DNA from: DAOUJW01 sp965218945
Lineage (GTDB): Bacteria > Chloroflexota > Dehalococcoidia > Lucifugimonadales > UBA2985
Length of the DNA: 64,000 nt
Assembly (NCBI GenBank): GCA_965218945.1
Contig: OZ244718.1
Span: 124,001 to 188,000 of the forward strand
Direction of reading: 5' to 3'
In this document: in pieces, positions 8,154-16,468 of the stretch
Numbering within the stretch: position 1 is the stretch's first letter
Layout of the letters: each line of letters starts with the position of its first letter
Position numbers and translations under genes: made by a program
The notes under the pieces: model-generated
Told to the model about the DNA's origin: nothing
Database searches by the model: none
Seen by the model: the letters and a program-made list of their open reading frames with translations, nothing else

Positions 8154-9440
8154 TCAGGCTACGTCGTTCCGCATCAGGTCGTCGTAGGTCTCCCGACGCC
8201 TTATGAGACGCGCCTGCCCGTCCTTCACCATGACGATGGCCGGTCTGGGGGCCAGGTTGTAGTTGCTGGCCATGGACGGCGCATATGCGCCCGACGCAGG
8301 CACCGCCAGGATGTCGCCCGCCTCCAGGGGGGCGAACTCCACGTCCCGTAACAGCACGTCTCCCGACTCGCAGAACTTCCCGGCAATCGACACGACATCC
8401 CCTCCCTCGGCGTCCATCCTGCTGGCTAGGACCGCCTCGTACTGGGCTTCGTAGAGGGCGGGGCGTATGTTGTCGCCCATGCCGCCGTCGACGGATACGT
8501 ACTTCCTGATGCCCGGCACGTCCTTGGAGGCCCCGACGCTGTAGAGGGCCACGCCCGCTCTGCCCACTATCGACCTGCCCGGCTCGATAACCAGATGTAC
8601 GTCGCCGGCGCCCTTCAGAGTGGAGGTGATGGCGTCAGCGTATTCGCCTATGGCCGGAGGCTCCTGGTCCCTGGTGTAGGCGATAGCGAACCCTCCGCCG
8701 GGGCTGATCTCCTGAAGCGTAAGCCCGACCTCATTGGCGAACTCCAGGGTGACCTCCATAGCCTTTGTGTACGGCTCAAGCTCGAATATGGGGGAACCCA
8801 GGTGAAAGTGCAGACCCAAGAGTCGCAGGCTGTCCTGCGCCATCGCCATCTCGACGGCCTCCCTGGCCTGACCCGTCTGGATGGGGAACCCGAACTTGCT
8901 GTCCAGCACCCCGGTTGTGGTGTAGACGTGGGTATGGGGGTCTACACCCGGCGATACCCTCATCAGTATGTCCTGCACCACGCCCCTGGAGGACGCGATT
9001 TCGCTCAGCAGGGACAGCTCGTGGAAGTTGTCCACAACGATGCGACCGATGCCGTAGTCCAGGGCCATCTCCAGCTCTTCCCGGCTCTTGTTGTTGCCGT
9101 GAAAGTAGACATTGTCCGGCGGAAACTCAACCCTCCGGGCCACCGCAAGCTCGCCTCCCGATACAACGTCCAGCCCCAGTCCCTCCTCCTCCAGCAGCTG
9201 TGCCAGCGGAACGTTGACGAAGGCTTTGCAGGCGTAGATTACCGTGCTGCGGGCGTGGCGCGCCTGGAACTCTGTCACGAAGGCGCGGCAGGTGTCACGC
9301 AAGGTGGTCTCGTCGAAGACGTAGAGGGGCGTGCCGAACTCCTCGGCCAGCCGGACGACGTCGCAGCCTCCAAGCACAAGGTGGCTTAGGGAATTCACGT
9401 CTACGGTCGTTGGGAAGATGTGGGCGTTGGGAAAGCTCAA
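8154..9440 (-). CDS. lysA: Diaminopimelate decarboxylase
   Basis: A PLP enzyme that converts meso-diaminopimelate to lysine in the last step of lysine synthesis. It is a fold-III alanine-racemase-like protein: the PLP lysine lies in VIYACKAF (residue ~72), the phosphate loop includes HFHLGSPI and EPGRSIVG, and CESGDVLLRD carries the substrate-contacting Cys/Glu. The TTG at 9440 is the preferred start because GGAGAG sits 6 bases upstream. An in-frame TTG at 9461 would place that site inside the gene. Length ~428 residues is normal. It lies in an operon with holB downstream and the JAMM gene upstream. Confidence 0.9.
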   Translation of the reverse strand: MSFPNAHIFPTTVDVNSLSHLVLGGCDVVRLAEEFGTPLYVFDETTLRDTCRAFVTEFQARHARSTVIYACKAFVNVPLAQLLEEEGLGLDVVSGGELAVARRVEFPPDNVYFHGNNKSREELEMALDYGIGRIVVDNFHELSLLSEIASSRGVVQDILMRVSPGVDPHTHVYTTTGVLDSKFGFPIQTGQAREAVEMAMAQDSLRLLGLHFHLGSPIFELEPYTKAMEVTLEFANEVGLTLQEISPGGGFAIAYTRDQEPPAIGEYADAITSTLKGAGDVHLVIEPGRSIVGRAGVALYSVGASKDVPGIRKYVSVDGGMGDNIRPALYEAQYEAVLASRMDAEGGDVVSIAGKFCESGDVLLRDVEFAPLEAGDILAVPASGAYAPSMASNYNLAPRPAIVMVKDGQARLIRRRETYDDLMRNDVA

Positions 9441-9468
9441 GGTACTCTCTCCTGGGTCCAAATGTGGG

Positions 9469-9876
9469 CTAACGGGGCGTCTCCAAGGCTACCTCCTCCT
9501 CGGTCACGGCGCCGTCCTCAATGTGGAATGCGCGAATGGGCGGGTTCTCCCTGTCCATCAGGGAGACCAGTACGTAACAGGCTTCAGGCCAAGTCGCCAG
9601 GCGCACGTCGGTGGCCGATGGGTACGCTTCTGAGTGGGTGTGGGAGTGGTAGATAGCGATGATATCCATACCGCTGTCGTCTATCTCCCGGTACACAGCC
9701 AGGAGCTCCTTGGGGTCCATGCGGTAGCGGTAGGGGCTGGCCTCGGCGTTGGTCATGCGATAGAACTTGAGTATCTGCCCGCCCTTGCCCGCGAGGATAC
9801 CGCAGCACTCGTTGGGGTCGTCCTCCAGGGCGTGGGAGACCATCTGTTGCGCGTACTGTTGATCGATATAAAGCAT
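9469..9876 (-). CDS. JAMM/MPN metallopeptidase (Mov34 family, M67)
   Basis: A 135-residue protein with a complete JAMM zinc site: Glu23 in NECCGIL, then H77-S-H79...S87-x2-D90 in the HSHTHSEAYPSATD stretch. Bacterial proteins of this size (Mec-type) cleave isopeptide-like bonds at the C-terminus of ubiquitin-like sulfur carriers, for example releasing cysteine from a CysO-type carrier. No such carrier is adjacent; the nearest GG-ending protein is MoaD-like at 22659. It is the first gene of the string leading into lysA, with only a short gap. Confidence 0.8.
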   Translation of the reverse strand: MLYIDQQYAQQMVSHALEDDPNECCGILAGKGGQILKFYRMTNAEASPYRYRMDPKELLAVYREIDDSGMDIIAIYHSHTHSEAYPSATDVRLATWPEACYVLVSLMDRENPPIRAFHIEDGAVTEEEVALETPR

Positions 9877-9957
9877 GACTGGAGACCATTGTAACTGCTT
9901 TGAGGCTCGGTTGCCTATACCCGCCTCTGTGGCGAATGCAAAGCAGACGCCTTGGAC

Positions 9958-10795
9958 TCTTCACTGCGTTCAGAATGACATGGGCGTGCGGCGGCTGTCA
10001 TTCTGAGGAGTGAAGCGACGAAGAATCCAAAGCCATTGTGCGACTGCTGTGCTTGCATTCTGACAAACGAGACTCGCAGCCTCCACATAGAATCGGTTGC
10101 CCTCTTTGCGTAGACCTGAACGCTGAGCGGTCTGACGCTTTGGATTCTTCACTGCGTTCAGAGTGACATGGGCGTGCGGCGGCTGTCATTCTGAGGAGTG
10201 AAGCGACGAAGAATCCCAAGCCATTGCGCGACTGCTGCGTATACATCCTGTACATCCTGACAAACGAGACTCGTGTCCTGCACATAGAATTGGGCGGCCC
10301 TTTTTGCGTAGACCTGAGCGCTGAGTGGTCTGACGCTTTGGATTCTTCACGTAGTTTACCCTGAGCGTAGCCGAAGGGTTCAGAATGACAGAGGCGCGCG
10401 GCGGCTGTCATTCTGAGGAGTGAAGCGACGAAGAATCCCAAGCCATTGCGCGACTGCTACGTTTGCATCCTGACAAACGAGACTCGTGTCCTGCACATAG
10501 AACCGGTTGGCCCTACTTGGGTAGACCTGAACGCTGAGTGGTCGGACGGCTCTGGATTCTTCACTGCGTTCAGAATGACAGAGGCGCGCGGCGGCTGTCA
10601 TTCTGAGGAGTGAAGCGACGAAGAATCCAAAGCCATTGTGCGAATGCTGCGTTTGCATCCTGACAAACGAGACTCGTGTCCTGCACATAGAATCGGTTGG
10701 CCCTCTTTGCGTAGACTTGAATGCTGAGTGGTCTGACGCTTTGGATTCTTCGCGTAGTTTACCCTGAGCGTAGCCGAAGGGTTCAGAACGACAGT
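9958..10795. repeat. Array of four ~170-205 bp palindromic-ended repeats (family A)
   Basis: Four consecutive units each start GTCATTCTGAGGAGTGAAGC and end GGATTCTTC...TCAGAATGAC, so each unit has inverted ends. The interiors share CTGACAAACGAGACTCG and GTAGACCTGAACGCTGAG blocks. Some units carry an insertion GCGTAGCCGAAGGGTTC. The same family recurs at 20427, 29799, 32623, 37157 and 56261. ORFs through it translate the repeat and are not genes. Confidence 0.85.
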
Positions 10796-10892
10796 GAGAA
10801 CTGTCGCCACGGCTCATGGTGAGCCTGTCGAACCATTTGAGCGGTGGCGAGGCGGCGTAACTCACCCTCTACACTCCACCCCTTTGCCCTGC

Positions 10893-10898
10893 TATAAT
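10893..10898 (+). promoter_or_regulatory. -10 element for tRNA-Gly
   Basis: TATAAT lies 35 bp before the tRNA. No good -35 hexamer is seen at 17 bp. Confidence 0.5.
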
Positions 10899-10933
10899 AA
10901 TCCCTGAGCGACTGAGGTCCCTCGGCGCTTCAA

Positions 10934-11008
10934 GCGGGAGTAGCTCAGCGGAAGAGCTCCACCCTTCCAAGGTGGCTGTCGTGGGTTCAAATCCCATCTC
11001 CCGCTCCA
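10934..11008 (+). tRNA. tRNA-Gly (anticodon TCC), CCA encoded
   Basis: The acceptor stem GCGGGAG pairs with CTCCCGC. The D arm is TAGCTCAGCGGAAGAGCT. The anticodon stem CCACC/GGTGG encloses loop CTTCCAA with anticodon TCC. The T arm is GTGGGTTCAAATCCCAT. The discriminator T and CCA follow. Confidence 0.95.
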
Positions 11009-11044
11009 CTTCCCCTAGCACGCCTTACATCTTGAGGAGTATCC

Positions 11045-11734
11045 GTGTCGGCTTTCCCTGGCGGTAATACAGAGACGACCCGCTCCATAACTTCCCCGGA
11101 GGCGTATCGTCTGCTGGAGGAGGAGCAGGGCGTTGCTCAATGGGAGTCCAGGTTTGATCCCATCTCGGAGCTGGTATTCACCATACTCTCCCAGCACACC
11201 TCCGACCTCAACGCGTTCAAGGCCTACGATAAGCTGATTGAGGCCTTTGGGTCGTGGGAGCGGGTGATGGAGGGAGACCCGGAGGACATAGCCCAGGCCA
11301 TCAGGATTGGGGGTCTGTCCCGCGTCAAAGCGCCGCGCATCAAGGCGGTGTTGCAGGACATCCGGGAGAAGTGCGGCGGGCTGGACATATCCTTCCTGAG
11401 GGAGATGCCCCTGGAGGAGGCCAAGGAGTGGCTGCGGGAGCTGCCCGGGGTTGGGCCGAAGACGGCAGCCATAGTCCTGTGCTTTGCCCTTGGTATGCCC
11501 GCAATGCCCGTCGACACCCACATCTACAGGGTGAGCAAGCGCCTGGGCCTCATCGGCGAAAAGGTCACGGCGGAGCAGGCCCACGACATTCTGGAGGCGT
11601 CGGTTGCGCCGGAGCAGGTATTTGCCCTGCACGTCTACCTCATCACCCACGGTCGACAGGTGTGCAAGGCGCGCCGCCCCCTCTGCGACCGGTGCGTGCT
11701 CAGCGGCGGCTGCCCCTCGGCGTTCCAGGTTTAG
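11045..11734 (+). CDS. nth: Endonuclease III-family base-excision glycosylase
   Basis: A 229-residue helix-hairpin-helix DNA glycosylase/AP lyase. The HhH motif LPGVGPKTAAIV supplies the catalytic lysine, and VDTHIYRVSKRLGL supplies the conserved aspartate. At the C-terminus C-x6-C-x2-C-x5-C (CKARRPLCDRC...GGC) forms the [4Fe-4S] cluster. It removes oxidised pyrimidines. GTG 11045 is preceded by GAGGAG. It lies just after tRNA-Gly and is convergent with the DUF4389 gene. Confidence 0.9.
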   Translation: MSAFPGGNTETTRSITSPEAYRLLEEEQGVAQWESRFDPISELVFTILSQHTSDLNAFKAYDKLIEAFGSWERVMEGDPEDIAQAIRIGGLSRVKAPRIKAVLQDIREKCGGLDISFLREMPLEEAKEWLRELPGVGPKTAAIVLCFALGMPAMPVDTHIYRVSKRLGLIGEKVTAEQAHDILEASVAPEQVFALHVYLITHGRQVCKARRPLCDRCVLSGGCPSAFQV

Positions 11735-11759
11735 GGCGGAATGCCCCATACAGTACCTT

Positions 11760-11897
11760 CCGCTCATGTCCTTCGACAGGCTCAGGATGAGCGGTTAACC
11801 TCAGGGACACGTGGCCATAAGTGGGACCTCCATTTCCCGCTCGTGGTGAGCCAGAGTTTACCCTGAGCCTGCCGAAGGGAACCATTCGAGCGGTGGA
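11760..11897. repeat. Pair of REP-like CCTTCGACAGGCTCAGG elements, inverted
   Basis: CTTCGACAGGCTCAGGATGAGCGG (11769 onward, quoted in part) and the inverse GTTTACCCTGAGCCTGCC followed by GAAGGGAACCATTCGAGCGG face each other between two convergent genes. They could fold together and act as a bidirectional transcription stop. Confidence 0.55.
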
Positions 11898-11924
11898 GCG
11901 AAGGATGGGGTGGCGCTATGGCTG

Positions 11925-12539
11925 CTAGCTCAGGCTGAAGGGCGGGTAGCGGTCCGTCAAGCCGGCCAGCCATGCCCCGACCCTGTAGTTCCATCTCTGT
12001 ATACCGGACACGAAGGTGTAAAGCCCCACGGGATACCTGCCGGTTATGAGCACAGCCCAGTACCCGATGTAGACGGCCACAGTCATCAATATGCTCAGGA
12101 ACAAGAGGATGACCAGGTGAGGTATCAGCAGTACCAACTTGATAAACAGGAGGGCGCCCAACAGAGCCAGCGCCCTCGAAGATGATTCCGGGTAGTCGAC
12201 CTCAAACCTCGCGGCATAGTACTCCACGTCCTTGCTGAAGGGTGGATAGCGGTCTGCAAAGCCGTACATCCACGAGTCCGTCCTCGATTGCCATCGCTGG
12301 ACGCCGACTACAAAGTCAAAGAGGCCCATGGGATACTTGCCGGTTATGAGCACAGCCCAGTATCCAATGTAGACGACCAGAGATACGGCTATGCCCAGGG
12401 CGAACAGGATGATCACGTGGGGTATCAGCAGTAACCCCTTGATAAACAGAAGGACCCCCAGCAGAGCCAGCCCCCTGGACGGCAATTCCGGGTAGTCGAC
12501 ATCGAACCTCACGGGGTAGTCGCTCATTCCCTGGTTCAT
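11925..12539 (-). CDS. DUF4389 membrane protein with two tandem copies of the domain
   Basis: A 204-residue protein. Each ~97-residue half reads YPVRFDVDYPE...(L)IPHVIILF...YIGYWAVLITGKYP...GVQRW...YGFADRYPPFS, with two hydrophobic segments, giving about four membrane spans in all. DUF4389 proteins usually carry one or two copies; function is unknown. The two halves are similar even at DNA level (for example CCGGTTATGAGCACAGCCCA in both), so the duplication is fairly recent. ATG 12539 follows GGAGGAAGGG; the longer upstream reading has no ribosome site. It appears to be a single-gene unit. Confidence 0.75.
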   Translation of the reverse strand: MNQGMSDYPVRFDVDYPELPSRGLALLGVLLFIKGLLLIPHVIILFALGIAVSLVVYIGYWAVLITGKYPMGLFDFVVGVQRWQSRTDSWMYGFADRYPPFSKDVEYYAARFEVDYPESSSRALALLGALLFIKLVLLIPHLVILLFLSILMTVAVYIGYWAVLITGRYPVGLYTFVSGIQRWNYRVGAWLAGLTDRYPPFSLS

Positions 12540-12751
12540 ATTCCCTTCCTCCATGAACGGGCCTATTCGGAGAGGCTGCGTCCTTCGTGCGTGCCGGCGT
12601 TCGCGCCGCCACGGTGTACCCTTATCTTCAGTATAGCACGACGCCTTCAACGCAAGTGACGTTTGACTGAGCCTCATCGCCTTTATCCAGGTCCTCGCAT
12701 TGACTGGCCGTGACAACCGCGCTACACTTGGGACAAAGTTGAACAGTAGGG

Positions 12752-12845
12752 CTGAAGGGGAGCTTGGTGTACCAGGCTGAGAGGCTCCGACGTATCGGGG
12801 CGACCCTTAGAACCTGACCTGGGTAATGCCAGCGGAGGGAGAGCG
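12752..12845 (+). ncRNA. TPP (THI-box) riboswitch
   Basis: The conserved thi-box blocks are in order: AAGGGGAGC, ACCAGGCTGAGAGG, a variable P3 stem, CCCTTAGAACCTGACCTGGG, TAATGCCAGCG and GAGGGA. It lies 65 bp upstream of the ABC ATPase start, with a T-rich run (CTTTTCTTTT) in between that could be part of the expression platform. It senses thiamin pyrophosphate and should lower expression of the transporter when TPP is abundant. Confidence 0.95.
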
Positions 12846-12909
12846 CCATTCGAAATCAAGACTTGTTTGGCCGTCGGTACACAGCCGTCGGTCTTTTCTT
12901 TTGGGGCCA

Positions 12910-13731
12910 ATGATTACCGAGATGGCCTTTACGTCCGGCCCAACCCGCAGCGAAACGAACGAGCCTCCCAGGATAGAGCTGGAGGGCATCTCGAAGGCCT
13001 TTCGCGTCGATGGCAGGCCACTTCCAGTGCTGGAGGACGTGAGCCTGAGTGTGGACGCAGGCGAGTTCGTCAGCCTGATCGGCCCCAGCGGCTGCGGCAA
13101 GAGCACCCTGTTGAACATCATCGCTGGTCTGGAGGAGCCATCACGAGGCAGCATCCAGTTCGACGGTCGGCCTGCGATTCGCCGGCCCGGCGCGGTTGGC
13201 TACATGCACCAGAAGGACCTGCTTCTCCCCTGGCGCACCGTGCTGGACAACGCCATCCTGGGACTGGAGCTGCAGGGCGTGAGCCGTGCCGAGGCCCGGC
13301 GGCGCGCCCTGGATATGGCGGAGCAGTTTGGGCTGAAGGGCTTCGAGAAGAGCTACCCACATCTTTTGTCGGGGGGTATGCGGCAGAGGGTCGCATTCCT
13401 CAGGACGGCGCTGGCCAACCAGGACGTCATCCTGCTGGACGAGCCCTTTGGCGCGCTGGACGCTCTGACCAGGGCCAACATGCAGGAATGGCTCCTCCGT
13501 CAATGGGAGTCCTGGGGTAAAACCGTGGTGCTGGTGACTCACGACGTGGAAGAGGCGATTCTTCTCTCGGACAGGGTGTACGTCCTCACCCCTCGCCCGG
13601 CGAGCCTGAAGATGGTCATGCCTGTGGACCTGCCCCGGCCCAGGAGCTACGAGATGATAACCGAAGACGTCTTTGTCAGGATGAAGGCGGAGCTGCTCAG
13701 ATCTCTCAGGACGGAGGAAGCCCTTGGGTAA
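12910..13731 (+). CDS. thiZ: Thiamin-precursor ABC transporter ATPase
   Basis: A 273-residue ABC ATPase. Walker A is GPSGCGKST (~residues 59-67), the Q-loop region is MHQKDLLLP, the signature is LSGGMRQRVAF, Walker B is DVILLDEPFGALD and the H-loop is VLVTHDVEEA. The type is that of taurine/pyrimidine importers. With the permease and the NMT1-like binding protein it forms a ThiXYZ-type importer for a pyrimidine thiamin precursor. The TPP riboswitch directly upstream supports that assignment. ATG 12910 is chosen; ATG 12922 is an alternative, and the reading from 12826 would run through the riboswitch tail. Confidence 0.88.
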   Translation: MITEMAFTSGPTRSETNEPPRIELEGISKAFRVDGRPLPVLEDVSLSVDAGEFVSLIGPSGCGKSTLLNIIAGLEEPSRGSIQFDGRPAIRRPGAVGYMHQKDLLLPWRTVLDNAILGLELQGVSRAEARRRALDMAEQFGLKGFEKSYPHLLSGGMRQRVAFLRTALANQDVILLDEPFGALDALTRANMQEWLLRQWESWGKTVVLVTHDVEEAILLSDRVYVLTPRPASLKMVMPVDLPRPRSYEMITEDVFVRMKAELLRSLRTEEALG

Positions 13732-13734
13732 ACT

Positions 13735-13982
13735 AGAGTCCCTTCCCCCGTTTGCGGGGGAAGGTCAGGATGGGGGCACATGACGGTGTGTCCACAGACG
13801 ATTCACCCCCATCTCAATCTTCCCCCTCAAGGGGGAAGAAGCTCCGGGTCACGACAAATGGGTTATACAAAGGTCTGCGAAAGCAGGAATCCAGAGCGTA
13901 TGTCAAAGCCAATGGAGCGACTCTGGATTCCCGCTCGGAGGCGGGAATGACGGGTAATACAACTCCGGGCCAGGGTTCTGCA
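13735..13982. repeat. Composite palindromic element inserted between thiZ and thiX
   Basis: Module one is CCTTCCCCCGTTTGCGGGGG and its inverse CTTCCCCCTCAAGGGGGAAG separated by ATGGGGGC/CACCCCCATC arms. The same module lies inverted at 59510-59610. Next comes GGTTATACAAAGGTCTGCG, a terminal-repeat relative of the AGAGACCTTTG elements. A GATTCCCGCTCGGAGGCGGG palindrome closes the stretch. Confidence 0.7.
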
Positions 13983-14795
13983 ATGGTCCCCAAGAGGGGA
14001 GGATGGGGCGCGGCGAGCGCCTTTGCTAGCCGCTGGGCCGCGCCGGGCGCGATCATGCTCCTTGCCCTCGCGATTTGGGAGGGAGCCGTCCGGCTGTTGC
14101 AGATTGAGCGCTGGCTGTTGCCGTCGCCGACGGCCATTGGAGCGGAGCTTGTGGAGAGCCGGGAGCTTCTGTTGAGGCACTCATTGACCACCCTGGAGGA
14201 GGTGCTCATCGGATTTGCGCTTGCCCTGGTGGTGGGGATAGCCGCGGCCATGGCCATCGCCTATTCACGGATAGTGGAGCGGGCCGCGTACCCCTTCGTG
14301 ATAGCATCCCAGACTATACCCATCATCGCCATAGCGCCGCTGCTATTGGTCTGGATAGGCTACGGCATCTGGCCCAAGATAATCGTGGTCGTGCTGATAT
14401 CCTTCTTTCCCATAGTGGTCAACATGGTGGACGGCCTGAAGTCCGTGGACCCTGACATGCTCAACATGATGCGCTCACTGGGGGCTGGCCGGCGACAGAT
14501 ATTCACCAAGGTGCAGGCGCCGTCGTCGCTGCCCTTCCTGTTTTCCGGCGTGCGGGTGGCCATAGCCCTGAGCGTCATAGGAGCTGTGATAGGGGAGTGG
14601 GTGGGGTCCAGCGCCGGCCTGGGCTACCTGATGACACGCTCAGCTCCCCAGTTCCTCACCGAGCGTGTCTTCGCCTCCATCTTCATTTTGTCAGTCATGG
14701 GCGTTGCCCTCTTCGCGCTGGTGGTGCTGGTGGAGCGGCTGGCTCTGCCCTGGAACCAGTGGGAGAGGCGAACCAAAGCCCTGGAGAGGCTGTGA
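13983..14795 (+). CDS. thiX: Thiamin-precursor ABC transporter permease
   Basis: A 270-residue BPD_transp_1 permease with about six membrane spans. The EAA loop lies around SLGAGRRQIFTKVQAPSSLP. It carries precursors across the membrane with ThiY and ThiZ. ATG 13983 gives a permease of normal size. The same frame stays open upstream to 13752, but those 77 codons translate an inserted intergenic repeat and are unlikely to be protein. The ribosome site before 13983 is weak, so the exact start is uncertain. Confidence 0.85.
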   Translation: MVPKRGGWGAASAFASRWAAPGAIMLLALAIWEGAVRLLQIERWLLPSPTAIGAELVESRELLLRHSLTTLEEVLIGFALALVVGIAAAMAIAYSRIVERAAYPFVIASQTIPIIAIAPLLLVWIGYGIWPKIIVVVLISFFPIVVNMVDGLKSVDPDMLNMMRSLGAGRRQIFTKVQAPSSLPFLFSGVRVAIALSVIGAVIGEWVGSSAGLGYLMTRSAPQFLTERVFASIFILSVMGVALFALVVLVERLALPWNQWERRTKALERL

Positions 14796-14837
14796 ACAGA
14801 ACGACGATAGCAGAGTTTAGATTTCGGAGGTGCTGAA

Positions 14838-15863
14838 ATGATTAAACACCGCGTCAAAGTGATGGTATTTGCAGCGGCCTTGATGGTGTTGATGGGGATT
14901 CTTGCTGCCTGCGACAGCGAGGAGCCTACCCAGGTCCCGACTTCCACTTCCGTTCCGACGCCCGCGCCGGAGGAGGTGAGCCTTGCCCTGGACTGGTTTC
15001 CCAACTCCAATCACGCCGGCTTCTACGTCGCCTTGGAGCGCGGCCACTATCGGGACGAGGGCCTGGACGTGAACATCTACGTCCCCGCCAATCCCGAGGA
15101 CGTGCTCAAGACCGTCGGGGCGGGCCGGGACGACTTCGGCGTCAGCTATCAGGCTGAGGTGCTTCTGGCCAGGGGTGAAGGCGTGCCGGTGAAGTCCGTC
15201 GCCGCGATGGTGCAGCACCCCCTGAATTCCATCATGGTTCTTGAGGAGTCAGGCATAACCCGGCCGAGCCAGCTCAAGGGCAGGACGGTCGGCGTCACCG
15301 GCATCCCCTTCGAGGAGGCCCTGTTCCAGGCCATGCTGGAGCACGAGGGGCTTTCAATCGACGACGTGACTGTGGTGAACGTCGGCTTCGACCTGGCGCC
15401 GGCTCTCATAGGCGGGAAGGTGGACGCCATAGTGGGCGCCTACTGGACCCACGAGTCCATCCTGATGGAGATGCAGGGCTACCCGATAACGATCATGCGG
15501 ATGGAGGAGTGGGGCGTCCCTGACTTCTACGAACTGGTGCTGGTTGCCAGCGAGGACATGATCAGCGATAGCCCGGACACCGTTCGCCGCTTTGTCCGGG
15601 CGACGGCCAGGGGCTTCGCCTACGCCATTGCCGACCCACAGGCGGCGGTCGACATCCTGGTGGAGGCCAACCCAGAGACGGACAAGGCCCTGGAGACCGA
15701 GGGCATAGGCCTGCTGGCGCCGCTGTGGGAGGTGGGTATGACGGGATTCGGCTTCCAGACGCAGGAGCGTTGGGAGAGTCTGGCGCAGTGGATGAAAGAC
15801 ACGGGTCTGCTGGGCGAAGACGTGGATGCGCGGGAGGCGTTCACGGCGGAGTTCCAGCCGTAA
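14838..15863 (+). CDS. thiY: Pyrimidine-precursor-binding lipoprotein (NMT1/THI5-like)
   Basis: A 341-residue protein with a signal peptide ending in the lipobox LAAC (Cys ~25) and a Thr/Pro spacer. The mature domain LALDWFPNSNHAGFYVALE is the hallmark opening of NMT1/THI5-like and ThiY proteins, which bind formylaminopyrimidine or HMP. It would be lipid-anchored outside the membrane and feed ThiX. GGAGGTGCTGAA precedes the ATG. It belongs to the riboswitch-controlled operon. Which pyrimidine is bound cannot be told from sequence. Confidence 0.88.
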   Translation: MIKHRVKVMVFAAALMVLMGILAACDSEEPTQVPTSTSVPTPAPEEVSLALDWFPNSNHAGFYVALERGHYRDEGLDVNIYVPANPEDVLKTVGAGRDDFGVSYQAEVLLARGEGVPVKSVAAMVQHPLNSIMVLEESGITRPSQLKGRTVGVTGIPFEEALFQAMLEHEGLSIDDVTVVNVGFDLAPALIGGKVDAIVGAYWTHESILMEMQGYPITIMRMEEWGVPDFYELVLVASEDMISDSPDTVRRFVRATARGFAYAIADPQAAVDILVEANPETDKALETEGIGLLAPLWEVGMTGFGFQTQERWESLAQWMKDTGLLGEDVDAREAFTAEFQP

Positions 15864-15909
15864 TACACCCATAGGCCAACCCCTCAAGGCCTGGGTAGGG
15901 AGGGTTCAT

Positions 15910-16425
15910 TTGATAGAGTGGATATGGATACCCTTCGCAATAGCCATAGTTATAGTGGTAATACTGATCCAGACTCGCATTTCGAGCAGATTGCAGATAG
16001 GCTGGCACCGGCCTCTACACGATACTAGAATTCAGGAAGAAGGCGCCAGCCAGTTGGAACTGGCTGTAATAGCTTGGATCAGAAGCTACCGCGCGGCTGA
16101 CTTCTCTTTTCCAACGTATGAAGTCATCATGGAGCGCTCAAGGAGGATAGACCCGGATGGTGTGGGCGTAGACCTCTCGACCGCGATGGCCTGTTATAGA
16201 ACGGTTAGGGACGGCAATGCCGACCAGTTGGAACTGGCTGTAGTTACCTGGATCAGGAGCTTTTACGCGTCTCACAACTCGTTTCCATCGTATGAAGTCA
16301 TTATGGAGCGCTCAACGAAGATAGACCCGGAAAGCGTGGGCATAGACCTTTCGACGGCGATGGCCTGTTACAAAACGGCCAAGGACAGCCTGGAGAATGC
16401 CTCTGAGGAGGAATTCAAGGAGTAG
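15910..16425 (+). CDS. Small membrane protein with two ~55-residue repeats, in thi operon
   Basis: A 171-residue product from TTG 15910, with GGGAGGG five bases upstream. One N-terminal membrane span (IEWIWIPFAIAIVIVVILI) is followed by two near-identical soluble repeats beginning QLELAVIAWIRSY and QLELAVVTWIRSF, each containing a YEVIMERS segment and ending near STAMACY. I recognise no family. Its position between thiY and thiD suggests co-expression with thiamin salvage, but nothing in the sequence shows a role there. The topology would place the repeats on one side of the membrane, probably the cytoplasm. Confidence 0.65.
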   Translation: MIEWIWIPFAIAIVIVVILIQTRISSRLQIGWHRPLHDTRIQEEGASQLELAVIAWIRSYRAADFSFPTYEVIMERSRRIDPDGVGVDLSTAMACYRTVRDGNADQLELAVVTWIRSFYASHNSFPSYEVIMERSTKIDPESVGIDLSTAMACYKTAKDSLENASEEEFKE

Positions 16426-16468
16426 CTGCCGCGAGCGTCAAGCGCGCACGACCAAGAGGAGCAGTGCA

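Noticed and set aside
9998..10441. Open frames through the repeat arrays (also 10380-10865, 30070-30618, 37272-37760)
   Set aside because: They translate the same repeat peptides (for example FFVASLLRMT) in many places, lack ribosome sites and stay open only because the repeat has few stops.
9958..10795. CRISPR-like array
   Set aside because: Repeats are ~170-205 bp with inverted ends and similar interiors, not short direct repeats with unique spacers, and no cas genes are nearby.
12826..12909. Extended N-terminus for thiZ
   Set aside because: Those codons overlap the 3' end of the riboswitch and its expression platform, so translation from there is unlikely.
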